Origin: Craspedostauros australis
Taxonomy: Eukaryota > Bacillariophyta > Bacillariophyceae > Mastogloiales > Achnanthaceae
NCBI GenBank assembly: GCA_026770025.1
Contig: JAMXDE010000006.1
Span: 1,860,001-1,924,000, forward strand
Direction: 5' to 3'
DNA: 64,000 nucleotides
The first letter of the stretch is position 1; each line of letters begins with the position of its first letter. The notes under the pieces are model-generated. The model saw only the letters and a list, made by a program, of their open reading frames with translations, was not told where the DNA came from and did no database searches. A program made the translations under genes and the position numbers. Positions 10,345 to 20,458 of the stretch are shown here, piece by piece.

Positions 10345-10868
10345 GGTGGAATTGTTGGTGGAGAGTGTAGTTGCTATTTGGTCGGATGTGATGATCTGCA
10401 CAGGTCTGAGACAAAGTGAGGAAGGAGAGGATACGATGAAAGGGCACCATTCATTGACAGGCACAGCAACTATTACTACTACTACACTACTAGGGCGAGC
10501 ACAAGCATGGAACACAACAAAGAGTACACATGACATTGGCAAAGAAAGTTGCGAAATGGAGCGAAAGTGTGGCGATGATGCCTGAATTTGTGAACAGATG
10601 CCGATAATGTGTGAACAGATGCCGATAATGTGTGATGTGTGATGTGTTTTGTGTTTTGTGTGATGTGTTTTGTGACGAGCAAAATGTGAGATCATGTCGC
10701 AGATGCTAACGTGTATTTAACGCGTACCAAACGAACGACAATCCCGGCGTCTATTCCATGATTGGATACCATACGATAAATGCGTGAGAACATGATCGAA
10801 CTTTCTGCAAAATAACTAGGAATTTCATGGGGATCGACCCATACGACTTCAGAAAGCCTTTGAATATG
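10345..10868 (-). other. 5' leader region of copy B
   Basis: About 520 bp separate the transposase start from the right terminal repeat. It contains a GTGTTTTGTGTGATGTG-type low-complexity run (about 10615-10675) and a duplicated GAACAGATGCCGATAATGTG unit (about 10592-10632). It should hold the transposase promoter. No specific element is identified. Confidence 0.5.
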
Positions 10869-11015
10869 CATAAAACTTAAAATAGGATCTATCTCAAAAA
10901 TGTAATGGTTAATTATTTACAAGGAGAGGTGGGAGAATACGATTATATGCTTGGTTTGGATCTACTGAAAAAATGTTCTTGAGTCCCGTAACAAAGTGCA
11001 GGTCGACTCACTAAG
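10869..11015 (-). repeat. Right 147-bp terminal inverted repeat of copy B
   Basis: Inverted partner of 4979-5125. It begins at a CATAAAACTTAAAATAGG block and ends with the tip CACTAAG. It differs from the left repeat at scattered positions, most of them in the middle third, so the element is not brand new. The DNA outside it shows no clear match to the left flank. Confidence 0.85.
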
Positions 11016-11423
11016 GCGGCTCCTATTGGAAACACGGTCGAAGTGGTCAACCGTAGCCATCAGTCACAAACAACACAACATCAGCAAAACGAGAACACAC
11101 AGCAACACCACAAGGAACACAGAACGGGACGAAACGCAGCGGACATCACGTGCAAAACAGGCACACACGAACACAGAAGCACAACGACACAACACGACAA
11201 ATCTTTCATCGCAGCACAAGGCCAAACGTCGCCTCTCAGTTCACCCACAAACACCAGCCGGAGGGAACGCCCACACCAAGCCTGGCTGAGTCGAGTTGAG
11301 CTGACGGAAAGGTGTCGGAAGATCACCAACTGCCACTGTCATTGCCGTCGTTGTCGCCATTGCCGTCAGTAATCCATATAGTACACGTGATACCTGGACT
11401 ACTACATCCACGAAGGCACAGAG
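11016..11423 (+). promoter_or_regulatory. Upstream region of the methyltransferase gene
   Basis: About 400 bp lie between the transposon end and the host start codon. The stretch is rich in CAACAC and CACAACG-like words and has no convincing gene. The promoter should be here, because the transposon ends at 11015. No TATA-like box is evident, and the transcription start cannot be placed from sequence. Confidence 0.4.
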
Positions 11424-12620
11424 ATGAAGCAGAAGCAGAAGCAGCGGGCATCAACGAGAAGATATTCCTGCGGGAGGGTTATTCTGGCGATCGGGGTCGT
11501 GCTATCCGTCGCCCAGCTCTTGGCCCACATCAAAACCACCCCGGTGAGTTTCGTCGGATATGACATATCCGCTGCAAGCAATACGGAGAGCGAGCCCAAG
11601 GATGACCTTGAGCAGTATTTCAAGTTGGCGTACGATGAGTCCTACGGCGTGCTGGATGGCATCCCCAATGACAAATGGAAACAAGCACAGTCCTGGGCTC
11701 GAAGCTTTGGCTTCCACAAGTACGCGCACGATCCAGCTCACTTGCTCACCAAAGGACTGGGCTTCTGGTTCTTCGTCAACTACGACCCCTACTTCGCATG
11801 CCCGTACAGCAAACGAATCGGCGGGTTGGGAGATGGCCCCAAATGGACTTGCAACCTGGATCGTCTCAAGGACATCGGTCAGGATCGTTGGAAGGCGGAT
11901 GTAGCAAGTGGCAAGCACATTTCCATCAACGCTGACGACGGCGGCGAATCACCATCGTCTACTGCTGCTGCTGTAGCCACAGCTGAGTACGATGCATCGA
12001 AGTACGGCTGCCTCGTCTACTCCATCGGAAGCGAAGGGAACTACCTCTTCGAGGATGCCATTCAAGCACAGCTTGGCAGGGAGGCGTGCGAAATCCACGT
12101 GTTCGATTATTCAGGTAACTTCGAGCGCAAGGTGAATGCTAAGATGAACATCCACTTCCATCAGTGGGGATACAAGGGATCCAAGACCCAAGACGCCGAC
12201 CTCCCAGCCGGCAAGGCTCACATGTTCACCGATCTGTTCGAGATCATCAAACGGTTGGGACACCAGGACCGAGTCATCGATCTCTTCAAGATCGACTGCG
12301 AGGGTTGCGAGTACGTCTCGTACGAAGACTTCACCAAGTACGAGAAGATTAGGCAGATTCTGATCGAGGTCCATGCCCCGCCAGGCTTCGACAATGGAAA
12401 AGAGGGTGAAGTTGTCAAGGACATCAAGGACAGCGAGGTCCTGAAGGCGCAAACAGAATCGCCCACGAGAAGAGAAACCAAGGTGCTGGTCAACTTCTTT
12501 GATTCTTTTGCTCAGAATAATCTCATCATGTTCTCGAAGGAACCCAATCCATGGTGCAGAGGATCATGCCTGGAGTACTCCTTCATCCGTCTCAAACCAT
12601 CGTTCCTCAATCCCAACTGA
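11424..12620 (+). CDS. Membrane-anchored FkbM/Methyltransf_24-like methyltransferase (398 aa)
   Basis: Probable S-adenosylmethionine-dependent methyltransferase facing the secretory lumen. Residues 1-17 are basic, and a hydrophobic segment at about 18-35 acts as a signal anchor, giving type II topology. The catalytic fold is at about 195-350: VYSIGSEGN (198-206) as the glycine-rich cofactor loop, CEIHVFD (222-228) ending the next strand, DLFKIDCEGCEY (286-297) with the Asp-x-Glu-Gly pattern of this family, and ILIEVH (312-317). The linker at 36-190 contains a conserved-looking WKADV stretch and a short Ala-rich loop. Start context is AGAGATGA. The frame is open and intronless, and it is the only host-like gene in the window. 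The substrate is unknown; glycans or small metabolites are typical of relatives. It sits between copy B, about 410 bp upstream, and a LINE fragment about 105 bp downstream. Confidence 0.85.
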   Translation: MKQKQKQRASTRRYSCGRVILAIGVVLSVAQLLAHIKTTPVSFVGYDISAASNTESEPKDDLEQYFKLAYDESYGVLDGIPNDKWKQAQSWARSFGFHKYAHDPAHLLTKGLGFWFFVNYDPYFACPYSKRIGGLGDGPKWTCNLDRLKDIGQDRWKADVASGKHISINADDGGESPSSTAAAVATAEYDASKYGCLVYSIGSEGNYLFEDAIQAQLGREACEIHVFDYSGNFERKVNAKMNIHFHQWGYKGSKTQDADLPAGKAHMFTDLFEIIKRLGHQDRVIDLFKIDCEGCEYVSYEDFTKYEKIRQILIEVHAPPGFDNGKEGEVVKDIKDSEVLKAQTESPTRRETKVLVNFFDSFAQNNLIMFSKEPNPWCRGSCLEYSFIRLKPSFLNPN

Positions 12621-12724
12621 ACCATCCACAGCAGCCATGGACCTCAGGTCGATAATATCTTTGTGACTATAGTCAATACTTTGTATAATATTCTATATAT
12701 AAATAAATAGCTCAAGGATTAAAC
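12621..12724 (+). terminator. 3' end of methyltransferase gene, candidate poly(A) signal
   Basis: AT-rich 3' flank with an AATAAA hexamer at 12702-12707, about 85 bp past the stop. Part of it (TATTTATTTATA on the minus strand) may instead be the tail of the adjoining LINE-3, so the exact host/LINE boundary is uncertain. Confidence 0.45.
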
Positions 12725-13340
12725 CCTCTTATGAGGCTGCGCCGGTGGCGCTTTTCTCCGCCTCCTTTAAACTTCGTGCGTGGCACGAAGGGAGCACGGA
12801 ATCTATGGATTCGTCATATATTGTTTGTGTATATCTCGTTCTTGATGCTGCAGCTGTCTGTGTCTTTGCACTGGTTATGCAGGTGCTGGGCGGTCGCGTC
12901 GCCGACACTGAAGCCACTTGAACAGGGCGCCAGAGGCGGCCGGTTCTTGCAGCACTCTTGCGGCTTGCTCCACCGACACTGCTACCTGCGCAGTGAACGC
13001 ATCCGGGGCCGGAGCCGTTCGTAGTATGCGTCCATGCGTGGCGCTATCTTGCTCGAGGCGAAAACGGAGTGACTCTGCTCTATTTCGAAGATCTTGAATC
13101 ATCCCGGTTTCGGCCGAGTCTTGACTGTTGAACATATCGTCGTTGCGTGCTGCCCACTGATCCCATGCGATGTGCCATTGCGCCGTATCAGTTGTCTGGT
13201 CCACTTCGCAGCGGACTTCCGAGACCGTGCCTGCCGCAAATACTCCCCTTGCATCCGCTCCCAATTTCCAACAACGAGGCCTTTCCGGAGAGCTTGCGCC
13301 CCGGCGGCCAGCTGCTGTTGCATTGCTTCATGAAGCTCTC
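12725..13340 (-). pseudogene. LINE-3: 3' end of a 5'-truncated LINE
   Basis: The minus strand encodes the C-terminal region of the same LINE family as LINE-1. Matching blocks include MALRKGLL-like, AWDQWAARNDDMF and SVEQAARVLQEPA, in the same order as the last 180 residues of LINE-1 (54,900-55,386). The coding part ends near 12875. A 3' UTR with a hairpin (12772-12790) follows, then a TTTA-rich tail. LINEs are usually truncated from the 5' side. Here the upstream side is also cut by the left LTR of Copia-1 at 13341. No reverse transcriptase core remains, so the copy is dead. Confidence 0.8.
12772..12790 (-). other. LINE-3 3' UTR hairpin
   Basis: On the minus strand CTTCGTGCCACGCACGAAG folds into an 8-bp stem. 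It is the positional equivalent of the LINE-1 hairpin at 55456-55474 and is followed by the conserved GGAGGCGGAGAAAAGCGCC. Two stem pairs differ between the copies and both changes are compensatory. A role as the reverse transcriptase recognition structure is inference from other LINEs with structured 3' ends. Confidence 0.7.
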
Positions 13341-14131
13341 TGTTGGCAAGTTCCGCTCACGGTAACCTACGATCGTGGAAGATGGTGTTGGTTGATAGTC
13401 GTTCGTTTGCTATTTCATTACTTGGCTACTCCGATCCTCTTGGTGTACGCCCGTTCTCTTGCCCGATGCTCTCGGCACTTCAATCTGTTTTGTAGATTCG
13501 GTCTCCGACTATGAGTCGGTACGTGAGATGCTCTCTCGCTCCTCTCTGTATTCTCTCTCTCTCTCTCAACATCGTGTGCTCATGCTACACGATACTCCGT
13601 GTTTGATGCGTACTCCGCATTCGACACTCCATTCGTTCAGTACTGGCTCCTACTCCATGAGTACTTACCATTTGAAGTTCACCTTCAGTATCCATGATCT
13701 TCATGGGTCATCGTATCTTCGCCTCCTACTCTGACTTGGAGACATCTGTCGACGTGGTGACATGTTGACATCCTGTCGACGTCAGTAGGCGTCCTTCTGC
13801 TCTCCAGATGTCACGTTCCATTGGTGATGCAGTAGTCTGTCAGATGATATCGTCATCTGAGGTTTAGTTGGGAAGTACCTCGAGATTCTCTTGGTACCAT
13901 TGATGCATGGACGGATGATCTTCTGATTCTTCCAGAAATCGTTATTTGCAAATTTCCTCCAGAAATCTTGCCCCTTTTCGTGTGTTCCATTTCCGCTGTA
14001 ATTCTGACGAATCACAGCATACTATCGACACGAGTATAGTTATACCGTCCAAGTGCGTATGAGAGAATAGCGGGTGAACGATGCACATATACATGCACAT
14101 TTCGACATATACTCACATGTACATCTCGACA
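13341..14131 (-). repeat. Copia-1 left (3') LTR
   Basis: A 791-bp LTR starting TGTTGGCAAG and ending ATCTCGACA, with a CT microsatellite near 13545-13566. It lies directly against LINE-3 sequence. Family members are at 28607, 36945, 39965 and 47033. Confidence 0.9.
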
Positions 14132-17100
14132 CCCTTCCTGTGTGCATTCGGTCATTCGAATGTTCTCGATGTGTCATGGTACGGCTTCTCGTGTTCACGT
14201 TGTAAGTCGGCCTTGATGTTCTTGGTGTATCCGTCGCTTGTGTTCTGCTCGGATTTGACGAAGATGATTTCGATGGTCTTGTTGATTACCATGTTCCTCA
14301 CGTAGTGATGGCGCACGTCGATGTGCCGCGATTGTTGGGATGTTGATGGGTTCTTGGCGATGAAGATTGCTCCGATGTTGTCCACACGGACCTTGATCGG
14401 TGTCTTCACTGGGACGCCCACACTCTCGAGTAGCTGCATGACGAAGAAGATCTCCTTTGCCACTTCAGAAAGGGCAACGTATTCTGCTTCGGATGAGCTG
14501 AGTGTGACGGCCTTCTGTGCTTTGGATCGCCAAAGGATTGGTACCTTGCACAGGTATAGGATGAACCCTCCTACACTGATTCTTGTGTTCTTGTCTCCTG
14601 CATATTCGCTATCGCAGAAGAGCTCCATGTCCCAGCCGTCGTCGTCTGGACATGCTGCATGGATCTTCAATCCATAGTCTTTTGTATCAATCACGTATTT
14701 GATGATCCAATACATCTCCTTCATTGCGGCCTTGGTGGGCCCGATCAATACCTTGGAGAGTTCCCTTACAGGGTTCGCGATGTCTGGTCGCGAGTGCTTG
14801 ATGAGGAAGAGTAGCATACCGACGCCTCGGCGGTATTCGGCATGTTCTTCTGGTCCGACCTTCTGCAGTCCGTTATCTTCGGATGGTCGTACAATGATTT
14901 GACCTGGGGTTCCCAGTGTCGTGTAGCGTTGCATCTTCTCAACCTTGGTTCCGAACTCTTCGATGAGGTGTTGGATGAGATGTGGTTGGCGCAACGTTGG
15001 TCTAGTCTTGTCATGGTTCAATTCGATGTTGCAGCTGAGGTAATCTCCGAGGCCGCGCTCGATTGTCACCTTGAACTTGCTGCCTTGGATGTCCTTCAGG
15101 AATGTCTCCAGTGCCTTGGAATCTCCGCAACAGAAGCAATCGTCCACGTAGATGGCCACGATCATGCTTCCTTCGTTCGTCTTTCTGTAGAACAGGCACG
15201 GGTCTGCTGCGCTCTGTTCGAAGTTGATATTCTTGAGGGTGGATACCAACATCTTGAACCATTGCCTGGCGCTCTGTACAAGCCCGTAGATTGGCTTGTG
15301 TAGGGTCAGGGCTTCGTCTGGTTGATGATCCATCCCATTGGGACAGTTCATGTAGATCTCCTCGTCGAGGTTTCCGTGTAGGAATGCCGTTACGACATCG
15401 ACGAGTGCGCAGTCCATCTTCTTGATCAGCATGATTACCATCATGACTCGATATGTCACATCATGAATGACAGGTGAGTAGTGCTCTTGGAAGTCTACTC
15501 CTGCAACTTGTGAATAGCCACATGCAACGAGTCGCGCTCGATGTGTGCCGTCGCGTTTCAACTTGAAGACCCATTTGCATTTGCAGCATCTGCGGCCGCG
15601 TGGAATGGTATCTCGCTTGATCTTGCTGTACACCTTTCGTGTATCCATGGAGTCGAACTCCTTTTTGATGGCTGCTCGATATCCCTTTCGATGGATGGGA
15701 TCTGGGTGGTTGAAGGCTCCATCGAATGTCGTTGGTTCGATGTGCTTCTCTGGTTCCTTGTTCTCGTCCTGCATCGACAGTCCGATGTCGATCGCTGGTG
15801 CCTCGGTGATGATTGCGTTCATCCCGTACAGCCCTGTTGTGCTATGGTGGGTGATCTCGATCTCTTCTCCTTCGTCTTCAATCTCTTCATCATCTGTAGT
15901 TTCGCTGTTGGATTCGTCAGTTATCTCATCGCTCAGTTCGTCACTACTTTCGTTGGATGATGACTTGCTCTCATAGCCTTCCTCTTTTCGACCTCGTTCA
16001 TTGAAGTCTGCGAGCTCACGTAGAGCTCTAGGAATGCTCTTCCCTGCAGTCGGTTTGGGATTGGTTTCTCCCTTCCTGCCTTGTGCTTCATGACGTCGGA
16101 TTCTCTCCTTTCTGTCTATGTCACGCTTGCTTGGCTTGGTTGGTGGAGGTCTTGACAGTGTGTCATGTTTAGACCTCGCTGGTGTGTTCGGAGGAGTAAC
16201 GTCTGTGTCATCGACAGCTTCGTCGCCGGATGGTATGATCTCGTCATCCTCCTGATTGGATTCGCTCCGATCTTCGTCGTCGTTATGGATTAGTTGAGTT
16301 ACTGTTCCATCGTCCTCGTCATCCTCATCATCACTGTCTGATAGGATGTGATACCTGTTGCTGTCAGCGAAAGATACTCTCTTCGCTTCTGATGTTTGAC
16401 GCGTTGCCGTCTTTGCCGTTACTCCCTTCCGTCCAATGGTTGTGAAGCCGTCTGCGTCCGTTGTTCCTACTTCGCTGGGTATGTTCGGTGCTGATGCTCA
16501 GTCACGGAACTGTCCATATGATTGGTTGAGCCATTTGATGTCGCAGGAACAGACCAGTGACTTTGTTGATGGCCTGTACATGTTGTAGACTCCTGATGCA
16601 TGTTGGTGTGCATATCCGATGAACACCATCTCTTCTCTTCTGTTCTTGAGTTTGGTGGTGATCCCGCCATAGGTGGTCTTCACGACACCCACCTCTCCGA
16701 ATGTGCGGAGTGCATCCGCGTATGGTGGATCACTGCCGAAGAATTGGCGATGTGGTGACTCCTTCTGATTCTTCGCTACGGTGATGTTGGCGATGGCGGT
16801 GGCAGTGCTAGCAGCTGCTGCCCACAGGCCATGCCTATACTCTTCATTGAGTTGTGCTCCGTTGAGCATGGAGCGGATCTTGGTGTAGAGGTACGCGAAC
16901 TTGCGTTCTACTCTACCGTTCTGTTGCGGCGTGTTCGATGCTGTGAATTCGAATTTCACGTTGAGTCCTGCATCGATGAGAATATCCTGTGTGGACTTGT
17001 TCTCTCCGCTGTTGTCTCCTCGGAAGATGATTTGTTGATCACCAGTCTGCGACTTGATCGTCTGGACGAATCGTTTGATGTACCCTGGTTGGTCACTCTT

Positions 17101-17592
17101 GTTCTTGAGAAAGAAACTCCAGCAGTGATCCGTGCAGTCGTCCACGATCAGGGTCCAGTAGCGTTTATCTCCAAAGCTTATGTGTTTAGTGTAACTAATG
17201 TCAATGAAGAGACGTTCGCCGCGGCGAGTTGCTCTTGGGATCGTTGCCTTCGGGATGTTCTTCACTCTTGCGTTCGCGACCGTGCAGTCGCGACATACCG
17301 GCATCTCGCCGATGATCTTCCATCCGTACTGAGCGGCTGTCCGCTTCATGGTCTCGAGTGGCGCGTGGCCGAGCATTCAGTGCAAGTTCACCGTGCTGAT
17401 CTCTTTGGATGGATTCTTGATGATGGCTGCAGAAGCCTTGTCGTCGTCCAATGGCTTGATGGGATGCATCTGCACTCCCGTGATGAATCCGTTGGATGTG
17501 GGGAAGACTCGATCGAACACGATCTTTGTTCCAGATCCGTTGATGATGTCCATCAGAATGCCGTTGTTACCAAGCTGGTAACTGTTGTACAG
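14132..17592 (-). pseudogene. Copia-1 pol region: RNase H, reverse transcriptase, integrase
   Basis: Fossil coding region. Recognisable are the Copia RNase H part (LSSSEAEYVALSE), the reverse transcriptase with YVDD in IVAIYVDDCFCC, and the integrase with its zinc-binding and D,D,E core including NTPQQNGRVERK. The region is colinear with Copia-2 up to the Harbinger insertion site. It is broken in a few places. Confidence 0.85.
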
Positions 17593-17614
17593 GGACACTC
17601 GGCAGAAAGTCGGG
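17593..17614 (+). repeat. Harbinger left terminal inverted repeat
   Basis: Reads GGACACTCGGCAGAAAGTCG and pairs with the right end (25756-25777) at about 18 of 22 positions. It starts immediately after the CAG duplication. Confidence 0.8.
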
Positions 17615-17737
17615 ATTCCATTCAACCTATCATTCGTTAAGTAATTTAGCATCATGACATTATCCTCCAGTCATTCAAAGTTGGTGCGTTTGGCGTCAAT
17701 TACTCCCTTTACAAAACCTTGAGTCGCAACAGAGAAA

Positions 17738-17843
17738 CTCCCGACATTCCCGACAAAGCACCCGACATTCCCGACAACGCACCCGACATTCCCGACAAAG
17801 CACCCGACATTCCCGACAAGACACCCGACATTCCCGACAAAGC
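17738..17843 (+). repeat. 21-bp satellite array near left Harbinger end
   Basis: About five tandem units of 21 bp built on CCGACATTCCCGACA plus a short AAGCACC-type linker. A second array of the same unit in the same orientation lies near the right end (25532-25648). Paired subterminal arrays often bind transposase; that role here is inference. Confidence 0.85.
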
Positions 17844-18231
17844 GCTCAATACTCGTCACAAGGCAGTCGGCGTGTTTGAGTACCTTTGCCCATCTGCTCG
17901 TGCTCGCTTGTTGGATAACGTTGATGGAGTGTGTCCCAGTGCAATCCATCAGTTGTACCCAGAACACACACCAGACACCACTCAAAGCGCTGGGACACCC
18001 GGCAAGTGCATCAAATACTTCAGTTTACGACTAGTACGACTCAACAGTGGTTTTTGTCATTTGTTGTGTTTCTTCGTTGTTTGTGAGATGTTGACAAAGC
18101 AAATGTCGCAGCGACGTCTTCGTTTGATTCATTGATATTAATACTTTATCAGTCGGTGTTACTCGGACAAATGTAGTCATTGCTTCCGTTCGGTTGAAGT
18201 GTCATCGAGTCCCGTCGAACCTGCTTCCTTT
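17844..18231. other. Left non-coding part of Harbinger element
   Basis: About 390 bp between the 21-bp and 20-bp arrays. Short open frames only, no domain recognised. Confidence 0.4.
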
Positions 18232-18427
18232 TGCATTTAATGCATTTGGAGTGCATTTAATGCACTTGGGGTTCAAAAAATGCATTTGAAGTGCATTAAA
18301 TGCAAATGGAGTGCATTAAATGCATTTGTAGTGCATTAAATGCATTTGAAGTGCATTAAATGCAATTGGGGTGCATTAAATGCATTTGGAGTGCAAAAAA
18401 TGCATTTGAAGTGCATTAAATGCACTT
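18232..18427 (+). repeat. 20-bp ATGCAT-rich array, first copy
   Basis: Nine to ten tandem units of the type TGCATTTGAAGTGCATT plus AAA. Variant units (one with GTTCAAAAAA, one with TGCAAATGG) occur in the same order as in the second array at 20273-20458. Short flanks on both sides also match, so the arrays are copies of one ancestor. Confidence 0.85.
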
Positions 18428-18713
18428 GATCGGTTTTGCTGTCCACAATTCGTGAATGGATCCTCCTGGCGTCATCTCGCCACATCCAACCGCTGGGCGC
18501 AAAACTGGTGGTTGCATGAGCCAGACGTACTGTTTGCGAACGGAAGGTGGTCGTAGTGAGCAAGAACAATTCTCCTGCTGCCAATTCAGTGGTTCTTGCA
18601 AGCCCCATGCTGGGTACCATCGTGTTTTCTGTAAGCCCCATGCCGGGTACCATCATGTTTTACTGAATATAGCGAATCGGACAACACTACTTTCTTAGAT
18701 GGCGATGTACCGT

Positions 18714-19035
18714 GTTGTCAACTAGGGTTAGACATATTTAGCTATATGTCTACGACACAAATACTGGCTGGCTTGTCCTCAACGCGGACAAAAGGCATGA
18801 CGTCATTGACGGTCGATGACAGACCGAAATTGTATTCAATGGTGTGGATGGTGATGTCGTCACAGGTCCAGTGCCATGTCGGTTGCTCACACTGTTGGTG
18901 ATTTGGCTCCTTTGGGTGTTTCCTCCTGCCGGTGTTGTGTCAAGCAGCAAAGCATTGGTGGTGTCATCCCTACATGTCGGCCACACCAGCCACACGTGTG
19001 AATGCTACACAACATAATATTATGTAATGTAATGG
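18714..19035 (+). repeat. Dispersed repeat R, copy 1
   Basis: Shares about 320 bp with 33316-33660. It begins near CGTTGTC, then TAGGGTTAGA, followed by TCTACGACACAAATAC and TGGCTGGCTTGTCCTCA, and ends at ACACAACATAATATTA. It has no open frame of note. This may be a non-autonomous element or a conserved UTR. Confidence 0.7.
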
Positions 19036-19867
19036 AGGGCAGTGACTTATCCTTTGCTATGCACAACAAAATACAATACTAAATAATACTTGGCTTAGTT
19101 TGTGAATGTTCTACAAAGTCCTGCACAACCTGCTTTGTTCCCCTTGGACATGAGACGCTATAATCATCTGCTGAGCTGTTGACATGGTGCAGAAAGAGAC
19201 TGGTGACAGTAGTGTTGTCATCTTTGTTGTTTCTTGCATCGTGATTCAAGTGCTTGTGGATTCAATACCACTGAAACAAGAAGTAAAGAGGGGGAGCAGA
19301 TGAGCAACGGTTCAAAGCCAATGATGGCCATTGGCGACAACAAGCAGAGAGGAGGTCCAAACACACAGGCAGGGAATAGATCTGAAGCAAGGACAAGGCT
19401 GTACTATAGAGTAGGTATATGGAGGGAAGGCAGTGTGTGCTGATTGATATGTGGACAAAGCTGAACGTCCTGGACCATGAACAGCAGCGGACCGAGAACA
19501 AGGCATGATGCAGGTTGAGTTAAGGGTGAGGGCAAAGGTTGAATTGGGGTGTACCATCCTTGGGTAGCATGGAGCCTGCAACCTGCTCACCACCATATGT
19601 ATTCTTCTCCACATGGGTTCCATTGATCCAAAGCCCAGACAAAGCAGCAGCCTTGGCATGCCCACCGCCACCACGCAATCCTCAACATGTTGTTACAAGT
19701 AACCGCCTCACCCACGTGAAATGTGAGTGCGTCGATGATAGACACGACTGGACAGCATGTCGAAACACGACTGACGATTCCGAACCCCATTTGCCCTCCA
19801 CCGTCCGCACGCTTGACGCTAATAGGCAAAGGCTAATGCGAAAAATATAACTTTGTAACTATAAGGC
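19036..19867. other. Interior Harbinger stretch without recognised gene
   Basis: About 830 bp with open frames of 69-120 codons on both strands, none with a recognisable domain. It lies between repeat R and a transposase relic and is probably old transposon debris. Confidence 0.4.
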
Positions 19868-20224
19868 TCAGGAGTCTAAAACTTCACACATATACCCAAT
19901 ACCGCATGATAGAATGAATTCAATGCTGAAATATTGTATCAGAACGATGTTACAATCGTATCCTGAATGGGTCTTATGCTCACGCTGGGTCCACACATCA
20001 ACCAACTCGAGTCCGTTGTCCATTTGGTATTGGAGAATCACGCACAGAGGTTCGAATGGTTGCACATGGCATTGGTGGCCATGGCGGACAGTGTCGCTCG
20101 TGGTCTTCAAGTTCTTGATTCGGCAGTTCAAACGCTCGGCAACGAGCGCGGCTCTTGAACTTCGCGCCATCTTTTCGCGAAAAATCCTGTTCTTGGGGCC
20201 TGCACACCAATCACCAACCCACAC
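19868..20224 (-). pseudogene. Relic of a second Harbinger-type transposase
   Basis: The minus strand resembles the C terminus of the transposase at 24374-25282. AKFKSRARCR appears in one frame, and an RHG...VILQYQMDNG block in another, matching RHGSELHEH and VIVQYQMDNG of the intact copy in order. The match needs a frame change and has a diverged middle, so it is a dead fragment of an older relative. It lies next to the second 20-bp array. Confidence 0.65.
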
Positions 20225-20272
20225 ACAAACAGCTCAAGCGAGTCCCGCGACCTGTGTCCTTCCACCAAAAAA

Positions 20273-20458
20273 TGCATTTGGTGTGCAAAAAATGCATTTG
20301 CAGTGCATTAAATGCACTTGGAGTTCAAAAAATGCATTTGAAGTGCATTAAATGCAAATGGAGTGCATTAAATGCAAATGCAGTGCATTAAATGCAAATG
20401 GAGTGCATTAAATGCAATTGAAGTGCATTAAATGCATTTGGAGTGCATTAAATGCACT
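20273..20458 (+). repeat. 20-bp ATGCAT-rich array, second copy
   Basis: About nine units of the same 20-bp repeat and the same orientation as 18232-18427. It is preceded by CGAGTCCCGCGACCTG, which matches the left flank of the first array. Together they form direct repeats of about 250 bp enclosing 1.8 kb. Confidence 0.85.

Larger units (their letters stand above)
4979..11015 (-). mobile_element. Copy B: complete-looking unnamed DDE transposon with TIRs
   Basis: An element of about 6.0 kb is bounded by 147-bp terminal inverted repeats (4979-5125 and 10869-11015) whose tips read CTTAGTGAGTCGACC. It carries one large gene on the minus strand (6823-10344) and about 1.7 kb of non-coding DNA between the gene's stop and the left terminal repeat. 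Copy C repeats the left half of this arrangement, which confirms the left edge. The bases just outside the left tip (TATGACCCCA) are also shared with copy C, so the true left end could lie up to about 10 bp further out. No exact target-site duplication is visible. I cannot name the superfamily. With its terminal repeats and acidic-triad protein it behaves as an ordinary cut-and-paste DNA transposon. Confidence 0.8.

Noticed and set aside
10345-10695. N-terminal extension of the copy B transposase frame
   Set aside because: The extra codons mirror a GTGTTTTGTG-type repeat and low-complexity leader. The ATG at 10344 has a much better start context.
4961-11026. 11-bp near-repeat as a firm target duplication of copy B
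   Set aside because: Only 9 of 11 match, it is not adjacent to the left tip, and a similar word flanks copy C. Kept as a question, not a call.
17738-20458. Possible CRISPR-like arrays
   Set aside because: Units are head-to-tail tandem repeats without unique spacers, and the context is eukaryotic.
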